DNA of 60,000 bases from positions 3,164,001 through 3,224,000 of the forward strand of contig OU612065.1 of assembly GCA_914767715.1 (NCBI GenBank), written 5' to 3'. The notes beneath the pieces were generated by a model that did not search any database, had not been told where the DNA came from, and saw nothing but the letters and a program-made list of their open reading frames with translations. Both the position numbers and the translations under genes were made by a program. Below, one piece after another: positions 43,801 to 60,000 of the stretch (the stretch's first letter is position 1; the number at the start of each line of letters is the position of its first letter). The stretch comes from Membranipora membranacea (taxonomy: Eukaryota; Bryozoa; Gymnolaemata; Cheilostomatida; Membraniporidae).

Positions 43801-46620
43801 ATTTACTAACATCTCCATTCTCTCACTCATTCAGCCGACACTTTAACTCTATCACGTGTCGTGTCTCACTGTCCCACTGATCAGGGATCACCCAGCCACC
43901 CATCCACTCAGAATACTAGGTATAACTGACAGTAAGTCTCTTGTGTGCTGCCTGCATGGGCTGTCGTCAACTTGCTGTTATCTAGGTTGCTTCCTTCGCT
44001 TGTATTCTTTGAGAGAACACTGCTTTTCTCTCTATTGGTGACTTATGGTTATGGACTATTCTATTTGAGCATTCCATATCCTCACAATCTCACATCCATG
44101 TGGTTCAATGATTTCAATTTCGCAATACAATTCAAGCCCTGCATCCAAAGTGCTAGCGATGAAATTTATGCCTGATCAAAATTGCTACAATGTCAAAAAC
44201 TAATGATAAGATAAAAATCACACTCACATCGTTCTGAGTCTGAATATAAGTGATCAGCTGGTAAACCATAAATGATAGGCTATCATAGCTATGGAATCGA
44301 AACTATTCTGTCTCAACAGTATGCTTGGTAATCCCTCGTCCATGAGTCTTATAAACAGATTGTTGGTTTACAGTCTGGCTTAAATCATAACCATTATAAC
44401 TGAATGATGAAAAAAATATGAAACTTCTCCTTGCCTCAGTTTGGAGCATGTTTGTGTATTGCTGATACATTGCGCATCCATTTAGGTATTAGAGAGACTC
44501 TGTCAGATGCTGGGTTGGGGTATACCAATATACCAACTCAACAGTACTTTCTCCGCCGATGGCTCCAGTAAAGAACCCGTTCAGCTGTTTCTCTTCAAAG
44601 TAGGTATTCACATTTCATGCTCATGTCCTCTGTCTATCCATCTGCTATCCACTAACTTTACTTTGTGTTATCTGCCTCCAGCTTGGCTTATTTCTTCTAT
44701 ATTTACGAACAAGTTAGTAAATGCTTCTCATCGTTGAGATATCATTAGACCACCAGCGGATCTCTTGTTCTGGTTTTGCACATTTGTGCTGATTTATTCT
44801 AGTTTCACCTTTACAAGTCTGGACATCAGCCTCTAATATCAATGCCAACAATCACACCTATCTGTAATTTTCTCCCCTATGGATGAATGCTGAAAGCCAG
44901 ACTATAACAACGCACCAGATTTCTAAATAAAGATCTCTAATTGGCTAAAGATCGAATCGTACCTATGCGAATCAAATGCATCTTGCCCGGCAAATTAATT
45001 AATAAATTAAATAACTACACTTTTGAAAATTGTGGCGTTAGGTTTGAAAAAGATGAAGTGATGTCCTGTTACTTAATAATATCTTGGTATATTGTTTTTT
45101 AGAAAGCCATATATGATACAATAATATAATACTATATATGGCTGTAGATCAGTAAGGGAACACTTGTTTTTGAATGTAGGAGAATATCTACAGTATCGAT
45201 CATGTTGATTCATAATTTTTTTCTTTGTTTGGTGAAGTTTTACAGCTATCTTGGATAAGATAAGCACAGCTTTGCTGTGCTCCAGTTTATTGTGGCACTC
45301 AATGATAATAGGGAATAAAAATTAAATGTTCATGATGTATTGGAGATTAAATTTCCCTTTCCATCGTTACATATCACATTACATTTGATATTCCCATATC
45401 ACCAAGCTATTCTTCAAAGTCCTGCTGTGGCCAAACAGCAGCAGTACGATCTATAATACACTATGCCACTTCTAAGGTCTTTTTCATTGGCAGGTGGTTA
45501 TTCCAGGAATCGCTAATGCTACTCCGGGAGCTGGTACATATGTACCTAACAAAGTGTGTAAGACTGTGGACGAGGCACAGAATTATGCCTCTGAGTATGT
45601 TCTCATGTCACTCGGCATGCCTTATGATGGTAAGTTGTACAGCATGCAGTTAATTGCTCATGTTCTCTGTTAGTTATTCATTTGTCTGTGTTATTGCATG
45701 CAGTTTTCTCATGGTTTGCTGACAATTTTACCCCTCCCACTGCATATGTCGTGTCCATACCTCTCACACTGCATATGATGTGTCTTTGCCCCTAACTTAC
45801 ATTGACGGTGCTGTTTACAAAAAAAATTTCTCAACATCAAAACCTACTCCATGCATGCATAAGGTGTAACTTTATACTAACTATCTGTTTACGGTTAATT
45901 TGTTACTCTTGTCTGTCATGTTCTGTTTGTTTTGCCTTAAAGGCACCGGTGGAGTTCTACCTTCCCCTGTTATACCTGGTATGATGCCTTCCAGCATGCA
46001 GCCTCTACAGATGGGGGCTGCTCTTAACTACCTGGGTCAGCCAATCACAGCAGGCCAGCTCCCTGGCGCTATGCCTAATGGACAAGGAGTCGCAGACCTA
46101 AATGCTTTATCAGCTGCCTATGCCATGCAGGGCATGCAAATCCCAGGTCTAGTCTCAACTGCAAATATGATGCATCCCAGTCAAGCCTTTCTCCTCAACA
46201 ATAATGATATATCCAATGGAATGAATACGCTACAAAGTAAGGATTATACATGACGAAGGGGACGACTGAACCCTAGCTGAATGTGTATTGCAGTTCCAAT
46301 AGGTCAATGTTTTTTTATGATATTGAGGTAGTCTTCTTGAAGAAAACACAAGCAACTAATATATGACATTAGAAAAACTGTGGAAATCCCCCTTTGACCA
46401 ATCGCTATCTGTAAATGCATGTTGACTTCACAAATCATAATCTGTATGTTGGAGGATTTTTCCTGGAGAACTTCAATGAAACTTACATATTTCCCTCTCT
46501 TTTGTGTTAGGTAATGCGGCTGCTGACTTTGCGACAGCCCAGATGAGTTCTATGGGTGCTGTCAGTCCCCCTGCTGACCTAACAGCAGCTGCTCCGATGC
46601 CTGTTTTCAACCAGTACTAA
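37838..46620 (+). CDS. RBM47: RBM47/A1CF-family RNA-binding protein, nine coding exons
   Basis: Family members bind AU-rich mRNA and act as cofactors of APOBEC1 C-to-U editing in vertebrates and in splicing and mRNA stability more widely. Exons are 37838-38572, 39596-39788, 40507-40634, 41624-41703, 42058-42190, 44486-44599, 45494-45629, 45943-46236 and 46511-46620, giving 640 aa. RRM1 is about 73-150 ([25 protein letters not shown]), RRM2 about 153-235 ([19 protein letters not shown]) and RRM3 about 247-330 ([18 protein letters not shown]). An Arg/Gly stretch ([12 protein letters not shown]) follows. A DND1/A1CF-like dsRNA-binding region spans about 424-505 ([29 protein letters not shown]). 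The tail is Met/Pro/Ala/Gln-rich and ends VFNQY. An in-frame TGA at 37799 precedes the ATG. The RRMs read most like RBM47, but the dsRBD is of A1CF/RBM46 type, so it may be co-orthologous to all three. Confidence 0.92.
39345..39430 (+). repeat. Possible degenerate tRNA-like SINE remnant
   Basis: Lies in intron 1 of the RBM47-like gene. AGACTCAGCTGGTCGTAGGG resembles an A-box/D-arm and GTTTCAAGTCC resembles a B-box. The match is weak and no cloverleaf forms. Confidence 0.2.
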
Positions 46621-47887
46621 ACAGCAGACTGCTCGTATTACTTAAATGCATGTATGTGCAGAGCTAGATCGAGACTGCGTCCTCTTCCACTAGTCATTTA
46701 ATAGAGTTCTTCTTGCCTAAGAGGTTTAAGCTATCATACGATACTGCGGATTGTCGTATTAACTGAATCTGTTGACTTCATAACGAGAACTTTTGGACAC
46801 TTTACTAGACCGTCTTCTTTTGTGTTTCATGTTCCAATTTAGACTCTGATTACCATTCCAATTCAGTATGCTAAAGGCTTTGGCATGCTTTATCATGAGC
46901 TTTTACAATTATAAAGCTTTTTTTATTTGATACTACTACATTTATTTTAATCTGACAGTACATCGCCAAGGGAAAATATTACACCATTTTAGTGTCCGGT
47001 TTACAAGTTTGTTTGTTGTTGAACATTTTCATATTATAGTTTATGAGCATACTCAATTCACTTTAGAATTGGTCTACAAGGCTTTGTGGTACCATGTTTC
47101 ATTTTTGCGTTTGTATTCTATCTTGTACAAATTTATCAACTACTACCACCCACTGCTTAAAGTTTTCAGGAATTTGTTTTTTACTCTCATTGTCTGCAGT
47201 CTGAGATGTTCCCAGGTCAATAGGACTTGTTTGTTTACCCACTACTTCATTGTCAACTAAGATCGAGGGTATCTCATATTTTCAACCTCAGTGCTTGCAT
47301 AATAGTTAACATTTTGTGTAACTTACTGTATAAGTTGTAAAAAGTTGATCACATTTCAATTATATCCAATCAGGCTTTCATATGGACACCATTGCTTGCA
47401 TTCACTTTAATTTTCATCCTGTAAAGAATAAGACTGATGGATCATTCCCAATAATGCTGTGTAATTTTACCACCTTTATAATGTGTAATCAGCAAATTCC
47501 TGTTAATTATGTTATGATTTAACAAAGTAAAAAATATATGAATATTATATTTGCTTCACATTGGTATGTTGGCTCTCTGGACTCATTTTCATCAATTGAC
47601 TGAATTTTGACATTTCAAGCCTCCACAACTCCCACTTGTGACCACAAACTTAAACGGCTATCCTGGCAGAAACTGAAAAGAAAGGTCTCATTATTGATTA
47701 TCTGCTTCCTACACAAGATGAATGTGTAATTCATCAAACAAAGTGAAGTAAATAATAGAGTTCCTATTCTATGAACTCGTACAATTGAGTGATGGGAGTT
47801 ACAGTTTTTATTTATGAAGAGAGAAATATGGACGGATTTGAGCAAAATGTATTGAAAGAGTAAAGTATTTAGAATTATCAAATAAAG
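46621..47887. other. RBM47-like and LRR-gene 3' UTRs, converging
   Basis: No gene is supported. AATAAA on + occurs at 47881-47886, directly beside the LRR-gene stop. On the - strand AATAAA lies at 47812-47807, which would end the LRR transcript after about 80 nt. The 3' UTR of the RBM47-like gene may be long; I could not settle its end. Confidence 0.4.
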
Positions 47888-54542
<6,655 letters not shown>

Positions 54543-55209
54543 GCAGAGGTGGTATATTTCAACATTCGTCTTGCCTTTTCCTAGCTAACATTACAAATTA
54601 GAGGTATTACTGGTAGTATTAGCGTTATAAGACGGTCATGTAACACCAGTAAACTGCTGTAACAACATGGCACGATACATGAATGCAGACATGTGGTTTG
54701 GTAACCAATCTAAATAAAATGCATGTGCCATTTCAGTGCCCTGAGAAAAGGCTTTCACAGCAGATTGCTTGCATTGAGAAAAGGGGCCTGCGCAGAATAT
54801 CAGTTGCCGAGACAATGAGCTGACCGCACATGCAAGACTTAAGTCCTAGATCTTGCATATTCTATTAAAAAGTCAGTGATTTATTTTTAGCCACCCCTAG
54901 AGATTGCTGAAAATATACATGATTGAATGGAAGGTAAAGTAAGCGAAGTACATGTTCTTGTCATTTTCACTCGGTCAAGAGCTTATGGACTGGTGTGGGG
55001 GTGGACTAAGGAGTGCGCTCTGACTTCTTGGGTAGATGTTTGATCATGATCATGGTCAAAGTTAAATGACTGTGACTACAGTCCTTATCTCACCTCAGGT
55101 GAGGTAATTGCTTTATCAGGGTTGATGAATCCAGCAAATTGTTTCTCGCAAGTGCATTTTCATTCCAGGTCATCGACAGTGTGTCACCTACAGGAAGCGG
55201 GGTGCTATC
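54543..55209. other. 5' flank of the LRR gene
   Basis: Holds the 5' UTR and presumed promoter of the LRR gene (read on -) and then unremarkable sequence up to the first retrotransposon piece. An in-frame TAG precedes the ATG in the first exon, which supports the chosen start. I see no other gene. Confidence 0.4.
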
Positions 55210-55760
55210 CAGGGTGTGCAAATAGGGGGCTGGAAGGGGGGAGGGCATTCCAATCCTTGGCAGTCTTCATAAAGAACTACCGCTGTTGATGTTGGGTTAT
55301 GACATAAGGGATCAGGTACTGATGACTATGTTTGCGAGAAATATGGTGTGTCGCAGGTTGGATGTTTTTGGTGATGGTATTAGTGTCTGTGTAGTGCATA
55401 TCCCGGAATAGTTTCAGTCTTCTGTCCTTGCGTCTCTCACCTAACTGCTCCCAACCAAGACGGTGTACTAATCCGGTGACACTCGTTTTCCTGTCACTCC
55501 TTCTAAAACAACACACAAACCTTGCCGCTCTCCTTTGTACAGCTTCTAGAGAAGTTTCCTGGGATGTTGGTAGCGAGTCACAGGAGCAGCAGGCATACTC
55601 GAGCACTCGCCTTACCAGTTGTTTGTATGCCAGCGATTTTACTTCTCCATTGCTGGCGGTCACATTTTTTCTGATGAAGCCTAGGGTGTTATTTGCCTTG
55701 GTAGCGATGTCGGGTATGTGTTTGTTCTAGCGCAATTTGGAGGCAGGCTGAGAGAACGTC
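55210..55760 (-). pseudogene. C-terminal fragment of a non-LTR retrotransposon RT (B)
   Basis: The minus-strand translation shows the post-RT thumb and tail typical of CR1-like elements: NKHIPDIATKANNTLGFIRK, VLEYACCSCDS, AVQRRAARFV, LGWEQLGERRKDRRLKLF and, past a stop, KDWNALP. A TAG replaces the usual Trp just before NKHI, and another TAG follows the QHQQR stretch. It is 5'-truncated and dead. Confidence 0.8.
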
Positions 55761-55919
55761 GTGGTGGGTTGACTTTTCTGGTGAATGATATGTACAGAGG
55801 ACCAGATGCCTACGGAAATGAGGTATCTTAGGTTTTTATCTTAAGCCAAAGGCTACTATAAATATGTGATGAGGTCATCAGACCATAGCTGATCCTGTTT
55901 TGAAAGATAGCAGCACCAG

Positions 55920-57783
55920 TACTACTTACTTACTTGGTACTTGAAGGTTAATCGCTAACTTCTGTAAGAAGGTTGTGGCAATATGTCAACTCGTCTGTCC
56001 GTCTCCGTTCCTGCAACGTAGGGTCGGTAGATCGACCGCGATCAACCTTAGCCTGCCACTGGGGGTCCCTCGAGGAGGGTGCTGCCGATCGGTAGGGCGT
56101 TCCACAGTTTAGCAGTGCTCACAAAGAAGCTGTTCTGGTGCAGTCTGGTATTGCAGTGAGGGATAAAATACTGCAATTGGTGTTTCCTTGACTGTCCAGC
56201 ATGTGGAGAGAGGTAGTCAGTGATGTTGACAGCAACCTCGTTGTAGTGCATAGCACGGAAGACGCTGAGCCTTCTTCTCTCCTTCCGGTCTTTCAGTGTG
56301 TCCCACTCCAGGTCCTCCAGAAGTTTTGTAGTGCTGGTGGTGTGATCAGTTCTTCTGACATTGGACACCAGCCGGGCTGTTCTTCTTTGGACCGCTCCGG
56401 AGTTTATCTGAGTATTGGTCAGAGCTCCATCCCACACCGTGCTCGAGTACTCAATGACGGGTCGTACCAGATATTTATAGGCCCGACTTCTCAAGTCCTG
56501 GAGCTACAGGAGGATAGTTCTGCTGACATAGCCAAGTCTACCCGATGCTTTACTGGTGATAAACGTAGTGTTTTCATTCCATCTCAGTGTGTTTTCCAAC
56601 TTGATTCCTAAGTACTTCACTCCGGTAGATTTTGGCATGTCAATGTTGTGCAGGGTGAAGGTATTGTTCACACCTCGCTCTTGTTTTCGGCTGAACTTGA
56701 TAGGCTCGCATTTAAGAGCATTGAAATTCACTTTCCATTCTTTCTCCCATATCTCTAGTGCGTGGAGGTCTTCTTGGAGTTGATCTCGATTGTCAGCAGT
56801 ATTATAGATGACGGTGTCATCCACAAATAGTCTGACATTGGACCTGACAGAGTCAGGGAGGTCATTGATGAAGATGGTGAATAGTAGGGGCCCGATGACT
56901 GAGCCTTGGGGTACTCCTGATGTTACTTCACAGGGAAAGGAAGGAAAGCCATCCACAACCACGACTTGGGTTCTCTTTGAAAGGAAGTCCTCAATCCATC
57001 TGGTGGCTTGATTATTGACTCCGATGTTTTTTAGCTTGTGGACAAGTCTGACATGGTCAAACTTATCGAAAGCTTTTGCAAAGTCCAAGAAGCAAGCATC
57101 AACTTCTTTCCCTTGGTCCATAAGTGCCGAGATATCTGCTAAGAGCTCTACGGGCTGTGACTCACAACATCATTTCGGTCGAAATCCATGTTGTTTTGGT
57201 GTCAGTTTCTCTGTAGTCTCCAGGTGGTGTGTTACTTGGCTAGTGATGATATGCTCAAGTAGTTTGCTCGCGACACAGGTGAGGCTAATGGGTCGGCAGT
57301 TAGAAGGCTGGTATTTATCTCCTTTTTTGAAGACTGGACAGACTCGCGCTTTCCTCCAGTTGGATGGTATCATTGAGGTGTCCAGGGATCTCTGAAAGAG
57401 ATGGGTTAAAGGTCCTGCTAATACTGGTGCCAACTGCTTTAATAGTCTAGGGCTGAGGTCATCAGGTCCCGTGGCCTTGTAGGGATTGAGTTTCTTCAGT
57501 AAAGCAAGGACTCCATTTTCAGAGATTTTTATCTTTGACATGTCACTGGAGCCAGCGGTGTTTACAGGCTCTGATGGGGAGACAGGATTGAAGACAGAGT
57601 GAAACTGTTTATTCAGTGCCTCTGCCTTTTCTGTAGGGTCTGTAATTAGCTTAGAGTTAACTCTCAATGTGCCAACTCCAGAGTTATCTGATCGTTTCTG
57701 TTTGACATAAGCCCAGAATTTCTTGTTTGTCTTGCTGGTATCATTTTCTTCTTCTGTCAAGATGTTTTTGACGAACTAGTATC
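55920..57783 (-). mobile_element. 5'-truncated CR1-like non-LTR retrotransposon (A)
   Basis: The minus strand encodes most of a reverse transcriptase. In order: NPYKATGPDDLSPRLLKQLA (fingers), NCRPISLTCVASKLLE, KQHGFRPK, CFLDFAKAFDKFDHVRL (motif A), SGVPQGSVIGPLLFTIFIND (motif B), LFVDDTVIY (motif C), GVKYLGIKL, then RPVIEYSSTVWD, AVQRRTARLV and STAKLWNALP. It carries one frameshift near 57168 and one in-frame TAG at 56506-56504. The endonuclease domain is missing. The 3' end shows a short (AAGT)n tail at about 55934-55923. Motif C is FVDD rather than FADD. Confidence 0.85.
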
Positions 57784-58370
57784 ATATGTCAATATGCATC
57801 CTCTCGTCTCCTTGCCTACACCAGCCTATGTAGACCTCATGTTGAGTATGCAGCTTCTGTCTGGGATACGACACTAGGTTATCTAATAAATGACATTGAG
57901 ATGGTGCAACATAAGGCCATAAGATTTATATCCACCCTCAATGGGATGGATAGTGTGACAGAGGCTCGTGAAAAACTAGAAGTAGAAACCCTAGCTGATA
58001 GGCGAACGAAAATAAGACATGCTCTGTTACTTCGCCTGCTGTCCCATGAGGAAAACAACGAATCGCTCACATCTGCTTATGATGAACTTATAAATGATAG
58101 ACCTGCTAATATAGCACTTACCGGGGCACTGACTCGGGGAGATCCCCCCACAATATATGCTAGCAAATCAGTGTATTACAACAGCTTCTTACCAAAAACA
58201 GTTTGTGAGACCAAAGCAAAGCTGGGGTCACAGTGATGACACTTATATTAATGCATTGCAAAATAGTCGCAAGGCGACAGACCTGAATCACATGCTGGCT
58301 AAGGATTAAAATTAATGAGGCGTACCGCTTACGCAATGTTCTAGTACGTGCTAAAGAAGAAGAAGAGGTA
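57784..58370 (+). pseudogene. C-terminal fragment of a non-LTR retrotransposon RT (C)
   Basis: On the + strand it encodes ASSRLLAYTSLCRPHVEYAA, SVWDTT, MVQHKAIRFIS, LADRRTKIRHALLLRLL and YYNSFLPKTV, ending at a stop near 58236. This is the CR1-like C-terminal block of a different subfamily from A and B. A 3' (AAG)n tail lies at about 58353-58366. It abuts element A head to head at about 57783. It is 5'-truncated. Confidence 0.8.
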
Positions 58371-58400
58371 AGAAGTGCCTGAGGTGACTAAGTCTAAAGC

Positions 58401-58500
58401 ATGGGCCCCTGGGACTTACATGTCTTTACTTTGCCAACGTCCAGTGGTTGATACTGGATATATGGCGAAGTAAAGACATCTAAGTCCCAGGGGCCCATGG
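58401..58500. mobile_element. 100-bp snap-back element with 8-bp target duplication
   Basis: The arms 58400-58434 and 58465-58499 are reverse complements with two mismatches in 35. The loop contains a second small hairpin, CCAGT (58441-58445) with ACTGG (58453-58457). TCTAAAGC flanks it on both sides (58393-58400 and 58501-58508). An 8-bp duplication fits hAT-type integration, and the size and palindrome fit a MITE or fold-back element. Confidence 0.65.
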
Positions 58501-58508
58501 TCTAAAGC

Positions 58509-59148
58509 TAGCAGTAACACATGGGTTGTTACCAGTCAATATGACAGCAGGGTCATGACTGTTTCATCATGACACAAAGTATAAATGTGAATAAATAGCT
58601 TCTCTCTAACTTGACTTGTTCTACCACCCTCCCTGGTTCTACTTCTATCCAGTATCATAAAGTTTAATATGTCTCTTTATATCTAGCCCACAGATCAGGG
58701 TACTGATAGAATTTACAGGCACACTGTAAAGTGCATTAAATGACTTCTAATTCATGATTTCATTGTGTTCACTCGGTACTACCCAGTACTACTTATATGT
58801 CACAGTTTCCATGGAAGCTAACCTTGACCTCAAACAGAGGTATTTCTGCACCTCCTTACAAAAAAGAACTCAATGAGCTCGCAATACTTGTAAATCAGCC
58901 TTGGATTAATTGTGAACTTATCAAAGCCTAAATCATGACCAAGAATAGCACACACAAAAAATGAATTGAAACTTGCACTTTAATCCCAGATTTAATAAAA
59001 TCTTGTGAATTATTCACACTGCTAAACTTAGTCTTGATTCCTTTTAAATATGATGCAGTGTTGAAAGTGAAGTAGGAGCCCGAAGTGAAAGAAGGTTAGT
59101 TAAACCTCTGTTGTAATTGCAGACATAATAATAGTTTAGACTTAGTAA
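58509..59148. other. Non-coding stretch between repeats
   Basis: No gene, RNA or repeat is recognised. It separates the snap-back element from the last retrotransposon. Confidence 0.4.
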
Positions 59149-60000
59149 GTGATAAACACTGAAGTTATCTCCCCAGGCCTCAGTGATCACTCGTTGATCA
59201 CTGTTTGCCTCCACCTAAAGACTGACCCTACTCTCACTGAGACACGCACCATCAAGCTCTACAAACAAGCAGACCACACATCGTTCCAAGAGGATATGCA
59301 GAATACAAATGAAAAACTTGTAGAGATGAGTAACCCTGAGGAAATGTTGAACATTTTCACAGAAAACCTCACCAGAAGTGTGGACAAACATGTCCCAACC
59401 AAGAAGATAAAACCAAGGCATCCTTCTCTACCAGAATGGTTCAACAAACGGGCCCTCAAGCTCCAACATAAACAAAGGAAAGCGTACCACAAGTTTAGGT
59501 CCACCTCAAATGAGTTCGACCACACCAAATACAAGCAAGAACGAAGACACGGAAAGAAAGAACTGGAGACTATCCGTAGAGCGTACTACACAGACAGAAT
59601 ATACAAGCCACTGAAGAAAGGGAACTCCAAGCCATTCTTCAAACTCCTTGGTGCAAACAAAGATAACAAATCCAAACTGTTGACGCTTAAAAACAAACAA
59701 AATGTTCTGACTGAGGACCCAGAAGAATGCGCTGAACTGCTAAATGGCTTTTTCCACAGCCAGTTCCAAGAAGGCTACCTGGCCAGAGACTTCCCGAGGA
59801 TGGAAGCTGATGACGAATGCCTAGAGATAACAACTGATGGGGTGGCTAAGCTCATCCGAGAACTACCAAACGGAAAATCACCAGGGCCCGATGGAATCAG
59901 GAAGCCAGATATGCTAATTGACATACAAACCACAGCCACATCACTGGCTCTGATCTACAAAGCATCACTGAACGCAGGAAAACTCCCGGAACAGTGGAAA
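59149..60000 (+). mobile_element. Non-LTR retrotransposon ORF, endonuclease end and RT start, partial (D)
   Basis: After a TAA at 59146-59148, one frame is open to the end of the window (about 284 codons). It starts in the endonuclease C-terminus (ISPGLSDHSLITVCLHLK, with the SDH signature) and runs through the basic linker (LPEWFNKRALKLQHKQRKAY, AYYTDRIYKPLKKGNSKPFF). It enters the RT fingers (LIRELPNGKSPGPDGIRK). It is collinear with an EN-RT element of CR1/L2 type. The upstream stop means the 5' endonuclease part is missing or shifted. The RT catalytic part lies beyond the window, so activity cannot be judged. Confidence 0.85.

Noticed and set aside
37838-46620. Assignment as SYNCRIP/hnRNP R
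   Set aside because: SYNCRIP/hnRNP R share the RRM layout but lack the DND1-like dsRBD and have an acidic N-terminal domain not seen here; RRM wording fits RBM47/A1CF.
56201-57395. Several + strand ORFs of 67-136 codons
   Set aside because: They are antisense to the reverse transcriptase frame of element A and have no recognisable domain.
59215-59700. Cys/Leu/Phe-rich minus-strand ORFs resembling membrane proteins
   Set aside because: They are shadows of the + strand EN-RT frame; hydrophobicity arises from reading lysine and glutamate codons backwards.

Overview
This window is animal nuclear DNA. It is AT-rich and intron-dense, with GT/AG introns of roughly 100 bp to 2.3 kb, polyadenylation signals, tRNA-derived SINEs and non-LTR retrotransposons. 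Bacterial operon logic does not apply. The tektin and the close match of the encoded proteins to vertebrate families point to a metazoan. The single-copy, mixed-paralogue character of several genes suggests an invertebrate. I cannot name the species.

Seven protein-coding genes could be assembled exon by exon with intact reading frames. From left to right they are: casein kinase I alpha (+, 2044-7694, 325 aa); tektin-4 (-, 12180-9295, 459 aa); the FHA and forkhead transcription factor FOXK (+, 13218-18919, 753 aa); a large insulin receptor substrate with PH and PTB domains and 18 YXXM motifs (-, 31461-20477, 1530 aa); the k-turn RNA-binding protein SNU13/15.5K (+, 33440-35069, 127 aa); an RBM47/A1CF-family protein with three RRMs and a DND1-like dsRNA-binding region (+, 37838-46620, 640 aa); and an unassigned leucine-rich-repeat plus coiled-coil protein (-, 54542-47888, 524 aa). 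CK1alpha/tektin-4, FOXK/IRS and RBM47/LRR are convergent pairs. Tektin-4/FOXK and IRS/SNU13 are divergent pairs. The tektin-4/FOXK gap carries an RFX X-box-like site beside a probable non-coding first exon of tektin-4.

The last 5 kb (about 55.2-60 kb) is a retrotransposon graveyard. It holds four non-LTR reverse transcriptase pieces in both orientations; one is open to the window edge. A fifth, decayed piece lies at about 36.6-37.1 kb. Introns hold further repeats: a tandem pair of tRNA-headed SINE-like units with a nested insertion (IRS), a tRNA-like SINE with a hairpin in place of the anticodon arm (SNU13), and an inverted-repeat-bounded block with a long GATA microsatellite (LRR gene). A 100-bp snap-back element with an 8-bp target duplication lies at 58.4 kb.

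The genes do not form an obvious pathway. IRS, FOXK and CK1alpha all act in growth-factor, insulin or Wnt signalling in animals, but their adjacency here is not evidence of co-function. I see no clear, wholly new biological system. The best leads are a candidate C/D snoRNA in an intron of SNU13 (the gene for the protein that binds C/D k-turns), the RBM47/A1CF hybrid architecture, the YXXM-rich IRS, a possible forkhead-less FOXK isoform, and the young snap-back element.
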